Position numbers and translations under genes: made by a program. The notes under the pieces are model-generated. The model did not search any database and had not been told where the DNA came from. It was given only the letters and a program-made list of their open reading frames with translations. Shown here piece by piece: positions 7,992 through 16,239 of a stretch of 64,000 bases of DNA (position 1 is its first letter; every line of letters starts with the position of its first letter). The DNA is from CAVPDA01 sp963702495 (GTDB lineage: Bacteria > Pseudomonadota > Gammaproteobacteria > Burkholderiales > Rhodocyclaceae), in NCBI GenBank assembly GCA_963702495.1, contig CAVPDA010000003.1, positions 620,001 to 684,000 of the forward strand. The letters run 5' to 3'.

Positions 7992-8258
7992 TCAGCGGCG
8001 GCGCATGCCGCCGCTGCCGCGCGCCATGGCTTCGTTCACCCGCAGGGGCTTGCCGTGCAGGTCCTTGCCGTCGAGGGCGGCGATGGCGGCGAGCGAATGC
8101 GCCTTGCCCGGCATGTCCACGAAGCCGAAGCCCTTCGAGGCGCCGCTGAACATGTCGCGCATCACCTGCGTCGATTTCACCTGGCCGAAGGCCTTGAACA
8201 GATCGGCGAGTTCCGTTTCGGTCGTTTCCGGTGCGAGGTTGCCCACGAAGATATTCAT
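7992..8258 (-). CDS. RNA-binding protein with one RRM domain
   Basis: An 88-residue protein made of a single RNA recognition motif. RNP2 is IFVGNL (residues 3-8) and RNP1 is KGFGFVDM (residues 42-49), with the aromatic residues that stack on RNA present. The tail is short (GSGGMRRR), as in the small bacterial RRM proteins often induced by cold or stress. It ends 14 bases from the convergent upstream gene. The start MNIFVGNLAP is preceded by GGAGCCGGCA. Confidence 0.92.
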   Translation of the reverse strand: MNIFVGNLAPETTETELADLFKAFGQVKSTQVMRDMFSGASKGFGFVDMPGKAHSLAAIAALDGKDLHGKPLRVNEAMARGSGGMRRR

Positions 8259-8311
8259 TGCCGGCTCCTGATCAATGTGTTGATGAATGAAATGGGGTGC
8301 GGCCCGCGCTC

Positions 8312-8466
8312 AGGGCTTGTGAAGAAATCGTAGCGAGCGGCCCGAGGGCAAGGCGCAGGTCGCGCAGCGACGAGACATATCAGCTGGACAGGCGAGGAGC
8401 GAGCACCCGAATTGTCCACTGAGAACGCAGCACTCGGGACGCGCAGTAGATTTATTCACAAGCTCT
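8312..8466. mobile_element. MITE-like element with 17-bp terminal inverted repeats
   Basis: AGGGCTTGTGAAGAAAT at 8312-8328 is matched in inverse at 8450-8466 (complement AGAGCTTGTGAATAAAT), 15 of 17 bases identical. The 155-base unit between them has no open frame and is rich in short GCGAG/CGAGC motifs. It abuts the rhlE stop codon, so the element edge may define the present end of RhlE. Size and ends fit a non-autonomous transposable element; no transposase for it is in the window. Confidence 0.6.
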
Positions 8467-9905
8467 CAGCCGCCGCGCCGTGCGGGGCTGCGAAACAGTG
8501 CCGGCAGCGGAACGCCGCCACCCGTTCGCGCGCGCTGCGGCGTCCGCGGTGCATTCTGCACCGGCGCCGCAAGGGCGTGAGCCGGCGCGGGAGCATGGGA
8601 GGCCGGGCGCGCGGGCGCCTTTGCTTTGACCGGGGGGCGCGCCCGACCATCGTTGCCCTGGCCGTCCTTGCCGCGCTGGCCGGCGTTGCGGGGCGGGCGT
8701 GCCGCGGGTTGCGCTGCATCGGTGGCGGCCTGCGGCGGCGGCGTCCGGCCCGGCTCGAATCCCGGGACGACCTGGCGGTCGATGCGGCGCGTGAGCAGCT
8801 TTTCGATGTCGGCGAGCAGCGGGTTCTCCTCCGCCGACACCAGCGATATCGCCTCGCCGCTACTGCCCGCGCGTCCGGTGCGTCCGATGCGATGGACATA
8901 ATCCGAGGGCACGTTGGGCAGCTCGAAATTGACCACGTGGGGCAGTTCCTCGATGTCCAGGCCGCGCGCCGCGATGTCGGTGGCCACCAGGACGCGCACC
9001 GTGCCAGCCTTGAAGCCGGCCAGCGCCCGCGTGCGCGCCGGCTGGCTCTTGTTGCCGTGGATCGCCGTGGCCTCGATGCCGTCCTTGCACAGTTGCTCCG
9101 CCAAGCGGTTGGCGCCGCTCTTCATGCGGGTGAACACCAGCACCTGGCGCCAGTCGCCCGACGACACGAGATGGGAGAGAAGTTCGCGCTTGCGCCAGCG
9201 ATCGACCGGGTGCACGCGCTGCGCCACCAGTTCGGACTCGGCGTTGCGCCGCGCGACGTCTATCAGCGCCGGGGCGTGCAGCAGACCGTCGGCCAACTGG
9301 CGAATCTCGTTCGAGAAAGTGGCCGAGAACAGCAGGTTCTGGCGCTTCGCCGGCAGCAGCGCCAGGATGCGGCGGATGTCGCGGATGAAACCCATGTCGA
9401 GCATGCGGTCCGCTTCGTCGAGTACGAGGATCTCGATATGCGCCAGGTTGACCGTCTTCTGCTGCACGTGATCGAGCAGCCGGCCGGGCGTGGCGACCAG
9501 GATGTCCACGCCGCGGCGCACGGCCTCGATCTGCGGATTGATGTTGACGCCGCCATAGATCAGGGTGGATTTCAGCGCGAGGTACTTGCCGTAGGTGCGC
9601 ACGCTCTCCTCGACCTGGGCCGCCAGTTCCCGCGTCGGGGTGAGGATCAGCGCACGCACGCGATGGCGCGTGTGCGAACCGGCAGTGCCGGCATGGGGAA
9701 CTTGGGTGGCCAGGCGCTGCAGCAGCGGTAGAGTGAAGCCGGCGGTCTTGCCGGTGCCGGTCTGGGCGCCGGCAAGAACATCGCGACCATCGAGGATGAC
9801 GGGAATGGCCTGCGCCTGTACCGGCGTGGGTTCGGTGTAGCCCTGCTCGGCGACGACGCGGGTGAGTTCGGCCGACAGGCCGAGACTGGCAAACGATTGA
9901 CTCAA
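8466..9905 (-). CDS. rhlE: DEAD-box RNA helicase RhlE-like
   Basis: A 479-residue ATP-dependent RNA helicase. In order: the Q motif region (FASLGL, GYTEPTPVQAQAIP), motif I AQTGTGKT near residues 47-54, PTRELAAQ, DEAD, SAT, ATDIAARGLDIEELPHVVNFELP and HRIGRTGR. The C-terminal 110 residues are a Pro/Ala/Arg-rich tail as in RhlE proteins. I chose the TTG at 9905 (MSQSFASLGL) because GGAGG lies seven bases upstream and homologues begin there; an upstream ATG at 9938 lacks this. The stop codon touches a MITE-like element. Confidence 0.93.
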   Translation of the reverse strand: MSQSFASLGLSAELTRVVAEQGYTEPTPVQAQAIPVILDGRDVLAGAQTGTGKTAGFTLPLLQRLATQVPHAGTAGSHTRHRVRALILTPTRELAAQVEESVRTYGKYLALKSTLIYGGVNINPQIEAVRRGVDILVATPGRLLDHVQQKTVNLAHIEILVLDEADRMLDMGFIRDIRRILALLPAKRQNLLFSATFSNEIRQLADGLLHAPALIDVARRNAESELVAQRVHPVDRWRKRELLSHLVSSGDWRQVLVFTRMKSGANRLAEQLCKDGIEATAIHGNKSQPARTRALAGFKAGTVRVLVATDIAARGLDIEELPHVVNFELPNVPSDYVHRIGRTGRAGSSGEAISLVSAEENPLLADIEKLLTRRIDRQVVPGFEPGRTPPPQAATDAAQPAARPPRNAGQRGKDGQGNDGRARPPVKAKAPARPASHAPAPAHALAAPVQNAPRTPQRARTGGGVPLPALFRSPARRGG

Positions 9906-10094
9906 AAAAGACCTCCTGCGATCGACCTGCTGCGGCACGACGCCGTCAGAGCCGGTTCAGGCGGACACTGCTGTGGATTGGATGGTTCGGGGCGTTCGGG
10001 AACTGCCGGGGGGAACCTGGTACCGAGCCGCCGACCGGATGACATGCGGCTCAGTTCTACCCCCGCACTATACACGGTTTCGCGTCAGCCAGAC

Positions 10095-10131
10095 GGAAAA
10101 GCCGGCCCCGGTCGATGACCGGGGCCGGCTT
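10095..10131 (-). terminator. Rho-independent terminator of the phasin gene
   Basis: A perfect 15-base stem (10099-10113 with 10117-10131), GC-rich with a three-base loop, is followed on the minus strand by TTTTCC. It lies 24 bases after the phasin stop. The AA/TT ends allow use from the plus strand too, but no gene ends there. Confidence 0.85.
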
Positions 10132-10154
10132 CAGGGCGAGCGTGACCGGAACGA

Positions 10155-10718
10155 TCAGGCGGCTTTCTTCGCCTTCGGCGCCGCGGCTACGGATTCCAGC
10201 GCCTTGACGGCGGTGTCGGCAGCCACGTTGGCATTGGCCTCGGCGATCTCACCGACCTGCCTGGCGGCCTTGCTCATCGTGTCGTAGGCGTTGTTGGCCG
10301 CATCCAGAGCGGACCGGAACGCCGCCACCGCCGGCTCGGAACCCGCCGGCGCCACTTTGGCAGCGGTTTCAAGCGCCGTTTCGAAGTCGGCCTTCAGCGC
10401 ATTCATACGGCCGCCGGACAGCTTCGAGAGTTCCTCGCTGGTCTCGGAGAGGATGGAATAGACGGCGCGCGAGTAGGCGATGCCCTTCTCGACGGCGGGT
10501 TTGGCCATGGCGGCGTTGAGCGTCGCCAGTTCCTTGGGGTCCTTCACCGCCATCAGCATCTTGGCGCTTTCGTAGCTCTCATCCACCACGCTGCGGGCAG
10601 TGTTGATGTTGAGCGCGGCCAGACGTTCGGTGCCGGCGAAGGCGGTGCGGGCAATGGCGAGGGCGGTTTCGATGTTGGCGGTGGCAAGACCGGCCAGTTT
10701 CTCGTGGGTGGCGTTCAT
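10155..10718 (-). CDS. phaP: Phasin family protein
   Basis: A 187-residue amphipathic, helical protein (NATHEKLAGLATANIETALAI, AFAGTERLAALNINTARSVV) with an Ala/Lys-rich tail (AAAPKAKKAA), typical of phasins that coat polyhydroxyalkanoate granules. The ATG at 10718 has AAGGAGA at a good distance; upstream in-frame ATGs lack support. A strong promoter and two copies of a TGCA-rich 19-mer lie upstream, and a strong terminator follows. It indicates that the organism stores PHA, although no synthase gene is in the window. Confidence 0.93.
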   Translation of the reverse strand: MNATHEKLAGLATANIETALAIARTAFAGTERLAALNINTARSVVDESYESAKMLMAVKDPKELATLNAAMAKPAVEKGIAYSRAVYSILSETSEELSKLSGGRMNALKADFETALETAAKVAPAGSEPAVAAFRSALDAANNAYDTMSKAARQVGEIAEANANVAADTAVKALESVAAAPKAKKAA

Positions 10719-10767
10719 GAATATCTCCTTGATGACGGTTGGCGGTTCGGTTCTGCCGCAGCCACTT

Positions 10768-10845
10768 TTGTTGCGCTGCAGCAATGAGTCGATTATAGGG
10801 CTGTTTCGGGAAATTGCAAGGAATATTTGTTGCACTGCATCATTG
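10768..10845 (-). promoter_or_regulatory. Phasin promoter flanked by duplicated operator-like 19-mers
   Basis: On the minus strand a -35 TTGCAA (10814-10819) and a -10 TATAAT (10792-10797) are 16 bases apart, pointing at phaP. The 19-mers TTGTTGCGCTGCAGCAATG (10768-10786) and TTGTTGCACTGCATCATTG (10827-10845) share 16 bases. One covers the expected transcription start and the other lies just upstream of the -35. PhaR is known to repress phasin genes from sites of this kind near the promoter; that this is a PhaR site is inferred. Confidence 0.75.
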
Positions 10846-10953
10846 CGCGAAATCGATGGCGTCCCGCCGCGGCCGAGCCGCGTATTGACGAGGGGATGCG
10901 GCACCGGGAGACTAGCGGGCCGGCACGCGCGCGCCGCCTCTCAGGAGACCGAA

Positions 10954-12456
10954 ATGACCGATGGACGCATGCAGTTCGAGTTCCGCTTCGGCCGGCCGCG
11001 CCATCCGGCATCCCGGCCCGACGGCGAGGAGCCGTTTCGCATCCTGGTGCTGGGCGACCTGACGGGCCGCGATCCGGCGCAGCGCTCTGCGCCGCTGGCC
11101 CAGCGCAGGCCGCTGCGGGTGAACGTGGACAACCTGGACCAGATCTTCGCCCGGCTCTCCCCCCGCCTCGACCTGACCCTGGCGGGAGCGCCGCTGGCGA
11201 TCGAGTTGCGCAACCTCGACGACTTTCATCCCGACGCCCTGTTCCGCCGCCTGGCGCCGTTTGCCGCCCTGCGCAAGCTGCGCGCCGAACTCGGGGATCC
11301 GGCCCTGTTTCGGCGCGCGGCGGCGGCCTTGGGGGCATCGCCCCCTGCCGCACCGGGCCCGACGCCATCGCAAGTGGAAGAGGCCGCCGCCGATGTCGAA
11401 CGCCTGCTCGGACGCAAGCCCGATGCGGCCCCGGCCCCGGCCGCAGCCCCCGGCGCCGCGCTCATGGAGCGCTGGCTGCGGGAGATCGTCGCGCCCCACG
11501 TCGTGGCGGACACGGCACGCGAACAGGAGCACTACATCGCCGCAGCCGACGCCGCCATCGCCGAGCAGATGCGGCGCCTGCTGCATCACCCCACATTCCA
11601 GGCCATCGAGGCGACGTGGCGCGGCATCTCCCGCCTGGTGACGCAACTGGAGACCGGCGAAACGCTGCAGGTATTCCTTCTCGATGTGGCCCGCGATGAA
11701 CTCGCCGCGGACATCGCGCTGGCCCGGGACGATCCGAACCGCTCGGTGCTCTATCGCCACCTGTGCGGTCCCGACACGGAACCGCCGGACGGCCGGCGCT
11801 GGTCGCTGCTGGTGGCCGACTTCTCGTTCGGTCCCGGCGCCGAAGAAGTGCCGCTGCTCGCTGCCCTGGGTGCCCTGGCGGCGCGCGCCGGAGCGCCGCT
11901 GCTGGCCGCGGCGAGCATCGAAGCGCTGGGCTGCGCCGGCATCGGGCAGTTGCCGCAACCGGCGTCGTGGCGCCCGCTTTCGCCCGAGGCCGAGACGCGC
12001 TGGGCGGCCCTGCGCACGAGCGCCGGCGCACCCTGGATCGGGCTCGCCCTGCCCCGTGTCCTCGCGCGCCTGCCCTATGGGGCGAATTCCGATCCCATCG
12101 AATCCTTCGCCTTCGAGGAGTTGCCGGACTTGCACGAGCACGAAGCCTATCTGTGGAGCAATCCGGCCTTCGCGCTGGCGCTGCTGGCAGGACAGGCGTT
12201 CCAGGAGGAAGGCTGGGACATGGACCTCGACCGCCAACTCGATGTCGACGACCTGCCCAGTTACACCTTGCGCGAGGACGCCGAGGCGAAGCTGCAGCCC
12301 TGTGCGGAGCTGCTGTTAAGTGAAAGCGTGGGCGAGGCGATGCTGGCGCAGGGGATCATGCCCCTGCTCAGCTACCGCAGCCGCAATGCGGCGCGCCTCC
12401 TGCGCTGGCAGTCGCTCGCCGCTCCGCCTCGAGCGCTGCAGGGGGTGTGGGCGTAG
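10954..12456 (+). CDS. T6SS contractile sheath protein, TssB-TssC-like fusion
   Basis: A 500-residue protein. Residues 25-130 (EPFRILVLGDLTGR, RPLRVNVDNLDQIFARLSPRLDL, LDDFHPDALFRRL) resemble TssB, the small sheath subunit. After a Pro/Ala linker, residues 170-500 (AALMERWLREIVAPHV, AIAEQMRRLLHHPTFQAIEATWRGI, LPYGANSDPIESFAFEE) resemble TssC, the large subunit. The final part ending MPLLSYRSRNAARLLRWQSLA is shorter than classic TssC. AGGAG precedes the ATG. It stands alone, 48 kb from the tssJKLM genes in this window, so whether it serves that system is inferred. Confidence 0.75.
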   Translation: MTDGRMQFEFRFGRPRHPASRPDGEEPFRILVLGDLTGRDPAQRSAPLAQRRPLRVNVDNLDQIFARLSPRLDLTLAGAPLAIELRNLDDFHPDALFRRLAPFAALRKLRAELGDPALFRRAAAALGASPPAAPGPTPSQVEEAAADVERLLGRKPDAAPAPAAAPGAALMERWLREIVAPHVVADTAREQEHYIAAADAAIAEQMRRLLHHPTFQAIEATWRGISRLVTQLETGETLQVFLLDVARDELAADIALARDDPNRSVLYRHLCGPDTEPPDGRRWSLLVADFSFGPGAEEVPLLAALGALAARAGAPLLAAASIEALGCAGIGQLPQPASWRPLSPEAETRWAALRTSAGAPWIGLALPRVLARLPYGANSDPIESFAFEELPDLHEHEAYLWSNPAFALALLAGQAFQEEGWDMDLDRQLDVDDLPSYTLREDAEAKLQPCAELLLSESVGEAMLAQGIMPLLSYRSRNAARLLRWQSLAAPPRALQGVWA

Positions 12457-12546
12457 CCGGTTCGATGCAGCAGATTTCGTCCCGTTCCGCTGCGAGCCGG
12501 ACACCCGGCGCCGCGTCCGGGCGACGCTTGCCGGGCTGGCGGCGGG

Positions 12547-13077
12547 TCAGCACTGATATTGCAGGCAGGGCTCGAACGGTACGCTGCCGGCCGGATAGTG
12601 CGCGCACTTCTGCAGTTTGATCGCGCGAAACCGGCCCGGCATGTGCATCCAGTGGCCCGGCAGCAGCCGCGCGATGGCGTGCTCCATCAGGTCGATGTCC
12701 ACCGGTGCAAGCACGCCCTGGGCGGTGAGTTCCCGCGTCGCCCAGCAGTCGGCCTCGATCTCCTGCTCCGCGGTGACGAAACCGTAGCGCAGATGATCCA
12801 GCACGTGGTGGGCGCACTCGTGGGCATAGATCCATTCCCGCAACTGTTGCGGGAGCCAGAGAATGACGTAGGGGTTGAAATAGATGAGCGGCGCGCCGCT
12901 GTCGCGGTCGATCGTCGCCAGCGCGATGTCGGGAATGGCGACGGAGGCCCTGGCTGTGACCAACCGGCCGTCATGGGCGCGGCACATCTGGTGGACGGGA
13001 GGCTGCGCCGCCGCATTGCCAGCGAGGAGCAGAGAGAAAACCATCGTGACGCAGGAGTATCCGGAGCGCGCCTTCAT
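12547..13077 (-). CDS. Secreted M48-like zinc metallopeptidase, putative
   Basis: A 176-residue protein with a signal peptide (cleavage near residue 24, NAAAQ). AHECAHHVLDH contains the HExxH zinc motif (His86, Glu87, His90), and EIEADCWATREL about 16 residues later supplies the ExxxD-type third ligand of gluzincins. Six cysteines, one within HECAH, suggest a periplasmic or secreted location. It is much shorter than integral-membrane M48 peptidases and has no membrane segments. Substrate unknown. It is convergent with the sheath gene. Confidence 0.7.
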   Translation of the reverse strand: MKARSGYSCVTMVFSLLLAGNAAAQPPVHQMCRAHDGRLVTARASVAIPDIALATIDRDSGAPLIYFNPYVILWLPQQLREWIYAHECAHHVLDHLRYGFVTAEQEIEADCWATRELTAQGVLAPVDIDLMEHAIARLLPGHWMHMPGRFRAIKLQKCAHYPAGSVPFEPCLQYQC

Positions 13078-13256
13078 CCCAGTGCGCCCCCTTGCGTTGG
13101 TCGGCGGGTTGGATCGTATCGAGCGAGCGGAGCGACGCTGACCGCGTTAGCCAGCTTCGGCACCTGGGTGCGGTGCACCAGCCGATGAAAAGGAACAGCG
13201 GGAAAGAGCGCGGGATGCCGCCCGGTCGGCCTGCACGGCAGGCTCCGGATGGACGC

Positions 13257-13286
13257 GCACCCGGCGCGGTTTCCCGCGCCGGGTGC
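13257..13286 (-). terminator. Hairpin downstream of the glycine-rich gene
   Basis: A perfect 13-base GC-rich stem with a TTTC loop begins 24 bases after the glycine-rich gene stop on the minus strand. No T-run follows, so termination there would be non-canonical. Confidence 0.55.
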
Positions 13287-13309
13287 CGCTGAAACTGCGA
13301 CTACGGCGA

Positions 13310-13824
13310 TTACCAGCCGCCGCCGGGGAATCCCCAGCCATTGCCATTGCCGTTACCGTTGCCGCCGCCGCTGCCGCCGAAGCTGAAGTTGCCATTCATG
13401 CGGCCATTGCCGCGGCCGTGGCCGGAGCCGGAGCCGTAGCCGTCACCGTAGCCGGGACCACCGCCCCACGGGCCGCCGCCGTAGCCGGGACCGCCGAAAC
13501 CGCCATAGCCGGGGCCGCCGCCGTATCCGCCGGGACCGCCGGGACCGCCGGAACCGCCGGGTCCGCCGCCGTAGCCACCGGGACCACCGGGACCGCCGTA
13601 GCCGGGGCCGCCGCCATAGCCGCCCGGACCACCCATCGTCGGTCCGCCACCGGGGCCACCCATCGTCGGTCCCCGCCGGGGCCACCCATCATCGGGCCGC
13701 CGCCGTAGCCGCCGGGGCCACCCATCGGGCCGCCGCCATAGCCAGGACCGCCCTGAGCCAGCACGCCACCGGCCAGCGCGCTCAGCGCCAAGGCCATCGT
13801 CATCTTACGCAGTGCATATTTCAT
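13310..13824 (-). pseudogene. Secreted glycine-rich repeat protein, single-base frameshift
   Basis: From the ATG at 13824 (GGGAGA upstream) the frame encodes a signal peptide (MKYALRKMTMALALSALAGG, cleaved after VLA-Q), then GGPGYGGGPMGGP-type repeats. Around 13670-13676 one base is missing relative to the neighbouring repeat unit. The glycine-rich reading continues in another frame to 13310 with PGYGGPGG units and an NGNGNGNGWGFPGGGW tail. Restored, the protein would be about 171 residues. The repeat region is prone to slippage, so the break may be real variation or a consensus error. Function unknown. Confidence 0.65.
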
Positions 13825-14579
13825 TACTGTCTCCCAAGAAAAACCACCGAAAAACTTCGCTCGCAACAACCCGGCCCACGACAAATGTGCGAGGCAGACC
13901 GAACATGGGCCAGGAGTCGAAGCCCTACCACAACGGCAGCGGAGGTCCGGGAAAGCCGGGACGCGCCGCGACCAGTCCTGCGCATGGCCCTGCCCCGACA
14001 GCGGCCCAGAACCACCGACAAATCTCTTGAACACGCATCCGCATCTACGCCGGGGATGCACCCTGCATGGCAACAAACGGCTCGGAGGGCAGGATCACCT
14101 CGAGCGGGTTGCCGCAGTCCGCACGCGTCGCGCCGTCTCGGCGGCGACGGCGTTGCCTGTTCGACTCGATCGTGCGCTCCCCGGCCCGATCGGCCGGCGC
14201 ACAACAGGGACGGATCGCTGTGCGTCTGGCGGTCCCGCTGCGGACGGATGTTGCCGCGTCTGGAAGCAGGAGCATCCGCCACCGCTGCATTCACTTTCTT
14301 GTGTGGTCATGATAGCGACCGTGGAGAATCGGTCTGTGCGTGGGCGCACATAGGTACAAGGCAGACTGGGGGTGGCCCAGCGCAAGTGCGGCAGGAGCGG
14401 CGAGAACCGCAGATGGCGCGCTGTTTCCCCATGTCATGGGATTTCCTGCGGATTGGCGCAGCGCCCGGTTCGATGTACCGTTACGCTCTCGGCAACCTGC
14501 GGTCAACCGGGTGCGGCGACGATCGAGGCGCGCGCTGCGGACCGGCCGCGCGCCGCCAACAGCCTGGTAAAGACGCTTC
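13825..14579. other. Intergenic region, 755 bp
   Basis: No convincing gene, RNA or repeat was found between the divergent glycine-rich gene and the first Crp/Fnr gene. Frames here are overlapping, Arg-rich shadows. It must hold the promoters of both flanking genes; I could not place them. Confidence 0.5.
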
Positions 14580-15284
14580 GTGTCCGACTCCCGTGAATTC
14601 GCGGTAAATCGCCTCCTGGCGGCGCTTCCCGCCGACGTCCATGCGCGCTGCCTGCCCCATCTGGAGCGAGTTCACATGGCGCTCGGCGACATCATCTACG
14701 AGGGCGGGGAGCGGCCGAGCTACGTGTACTTCCCCCTGGACTGCGTCATTTCCTTGCTCTACACGATGGAGAGCGGCGCCTCCGCCGACATGGCCATGGT
14801 CGGCAGCGAGGGCGTGGTGGGCATCGCGCTCTTCATGGGGGGCGAATCCGTGCCGAGCCGTGCCGTGGTGCAGAGTGCGGGCGATGCCCTGCAGATGCCC
14901 GCCCGCGGGCTGCAGGACGAGTTCAGGCGCGGCGGCGCCTTCCAGATTGCGCTGCTGCGCTACACCCAATCGCTGATTACCCAGATGTCGCAGACCGCGG
15001 TGTGCAACCGGCTGCACTCGATCGACCAGCAGCTCTGTCGCTGGCTGCTGTTGAGCCATGACCGGCTGCACTCCGACGACATGATCATGACCCAGGAGCT
15101 CATCGCCAGCATGCTCGGCGTGCGGCGCGAGGGCGTCACCGTGGCCGCGGGACGCCTCCAGGCCGCGGGCCTGATCCGCTACTCCCGCGGGCGTATCACC
15201 ATTCTCGACCGGGCCGGACTCGAAGCGCGGGTCTGCGAGTGCTACGACGTCGTCAAGAAGGAGTGCGAGCGCCTGCTCGGCTGA
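14580..15284 (+). CDS. Crp/Fnr family transcriptional regulator (tandem copy 1)
   Basis: A 234-residue regulator with an N-terminal cyclic-nucleotide-binding-like barrel (MALGDIIYEGGERPSYVYFP, MAMVGSEGVVGIALFMGG) and a C-terminal winged helix-turn-helix (MTQELIASMLGVRREGVTVA, IRYSRGRITILDRAGL). It lacks the N-terminal FNR-type cysteine cluster. The start is a GTG at 14580 with no obvious ribosome-binding site. The next gene is a paralogue with the same architecture, so a local duplication is likely. Ligand unknown. Confidence 0.87.
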   Translation: MSDSREFAVNRLLAALPADVHARCLPHLERVHMALGDIIYEGGERPSYVYFPLDCVISLLYTMESGASADMAMVGSEGVVGIALFMGGESVPSRAVVQSAGDALQMPARGLQDEFRRGGAFQIALLRYTQSLITQMSQTAVCNRLHSIDQQLCRWLLLSHDRLHSDDMIMTQELIASMLGVRREGVTVAAGRLQAAGLIRYSRGRITILDRAGLEARVCECYDVVKKECERLLG

Positions 15285-15480
15285 AGCCGGTCCCGATTTG
15301 CGCCGCGGCCGCAAGCCGGTATGTGCGATGGAGCACCGACGAGCCCACCGCTGTTGCCGGATAGTGTGCACTTCCGCATGATGAGCCCGGCTTCCACGCG
15401 TCCCCGGTCTCGGAGCTGCGCCTTTCTCCCTGTGCCGTCGCAGCTTCGCGGCCAGCGCGATCTTTGCCGGGAACCTGCCC

Positions 15481-16230
15481 ATGCCGAACCACGCTGCTCC
15501 TGCTGCCGGAAACCGGCTTCTGGGAAGCCTGCCGGCTCGGGACTACAGGCAGCTGCTGCCCGGGCTCGAACAGGTGGAGCTGCCTTTCGGTACCGTTCTC
15601 TACGAGTCGGACGAACCGATCCGCCACGTCCATTTTCCCGACTGCGGCATCGTCTCGCTGCTCACAGCGGTGGATGCGCGCACCAGCCTGGAAGTGGGCA
15701 TGGTCGGTCGTGAGGGAATGGTCGGCATTCCCGCGCTGCTGGGGGTGGATCGCTGTTCCACCCGGGCGGTGGTGCGCAACGCGGGCAGCGCCATGAGAAT
15801 GCAGGTCTCGGCGCTGCGCAAGGAGGCGGCCCGCAACGGCGCCCTGCGCCAGGTGCTGGACCGCTACACCCACGCCCTGCTGGCACAGCTGTTTCAGGCC
15901 GCCGCGTGCAACCGCTTCCACAGCGTCGAGGAACGGTTCGCGCGGTGGCTGCTGATGACGCAGGACCGTCTGCAATCGAACGAGTTTCACATGACGCACG
16001 AGCTGATGTCCCACATTCTGGGTGTGCGGCGGGCGGGCATCACCATCGCCGCCAGACGCTTCCAGAGCGACTTGCTGATTCACTACCGCCGCGGCAGCGT
16101 TGCGATCCTCGACACGGCCGGCCTGGAAAACGCATCCTGCAACTGCTACCGAACCATCACGACCGAATACGAGGGGGCTCTCGGCCCGGGCGTTGCGCGA
16201 GCGCGAAGCGGTGCCACGCTTGCGGCGTGA
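15481..16230 (+). CDS. Crp/Fnr family transcriptional regulator (tandem copy 2)
   Basis: A 249-residue paralogue of the upstream regulator: barrel domain (LPFGTVLYESDEPIRHVHFP, VGMVGREGMVGIPALLG) and helix-turn-helix (MTHELMSHILGVRRAGITIA, IHYRRGSVAILDTAGLE). A roughly 20-residue tail after TEYEGALG is unique to this copy. It is separated from copy 1 by 196 bases and probably has its own promoter. It ends 9 bases from the convergent metallo-beta-lactamase gene. Ligand and targets unknown. Confidence 0.87.
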   Translation: MPNHAAPAAGNRLLGSLPARDYRQLLPGLEQVELPFGTVLYESDEPIRHVHFPDCGIVSLLTAVDARTSLEVGMVGREGMVGIPALLGVDRCSTRAVVRNAGSAMRMQVSALRKEAARNGALRQVLDRYTHALLAQLFQAAACNRFHSVEERFARWLLMTQDRLQSNEFHMTHELMSHILGVRRAGITIAARRFQSDLLIHYRRGSVAILDTAGLENASCNCYRTITTEYEGALGPGVARARSGATLAA

Positions 16231-16239
16231 CGCCGACGC

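Noticed and set aside
13310..13760. Regular repeats suggesting a CRISPR array
   Set aside because: The units are short GGPGYGG-type codon repeats of a glycine-rich protein, without constant repeats or unique spacers.
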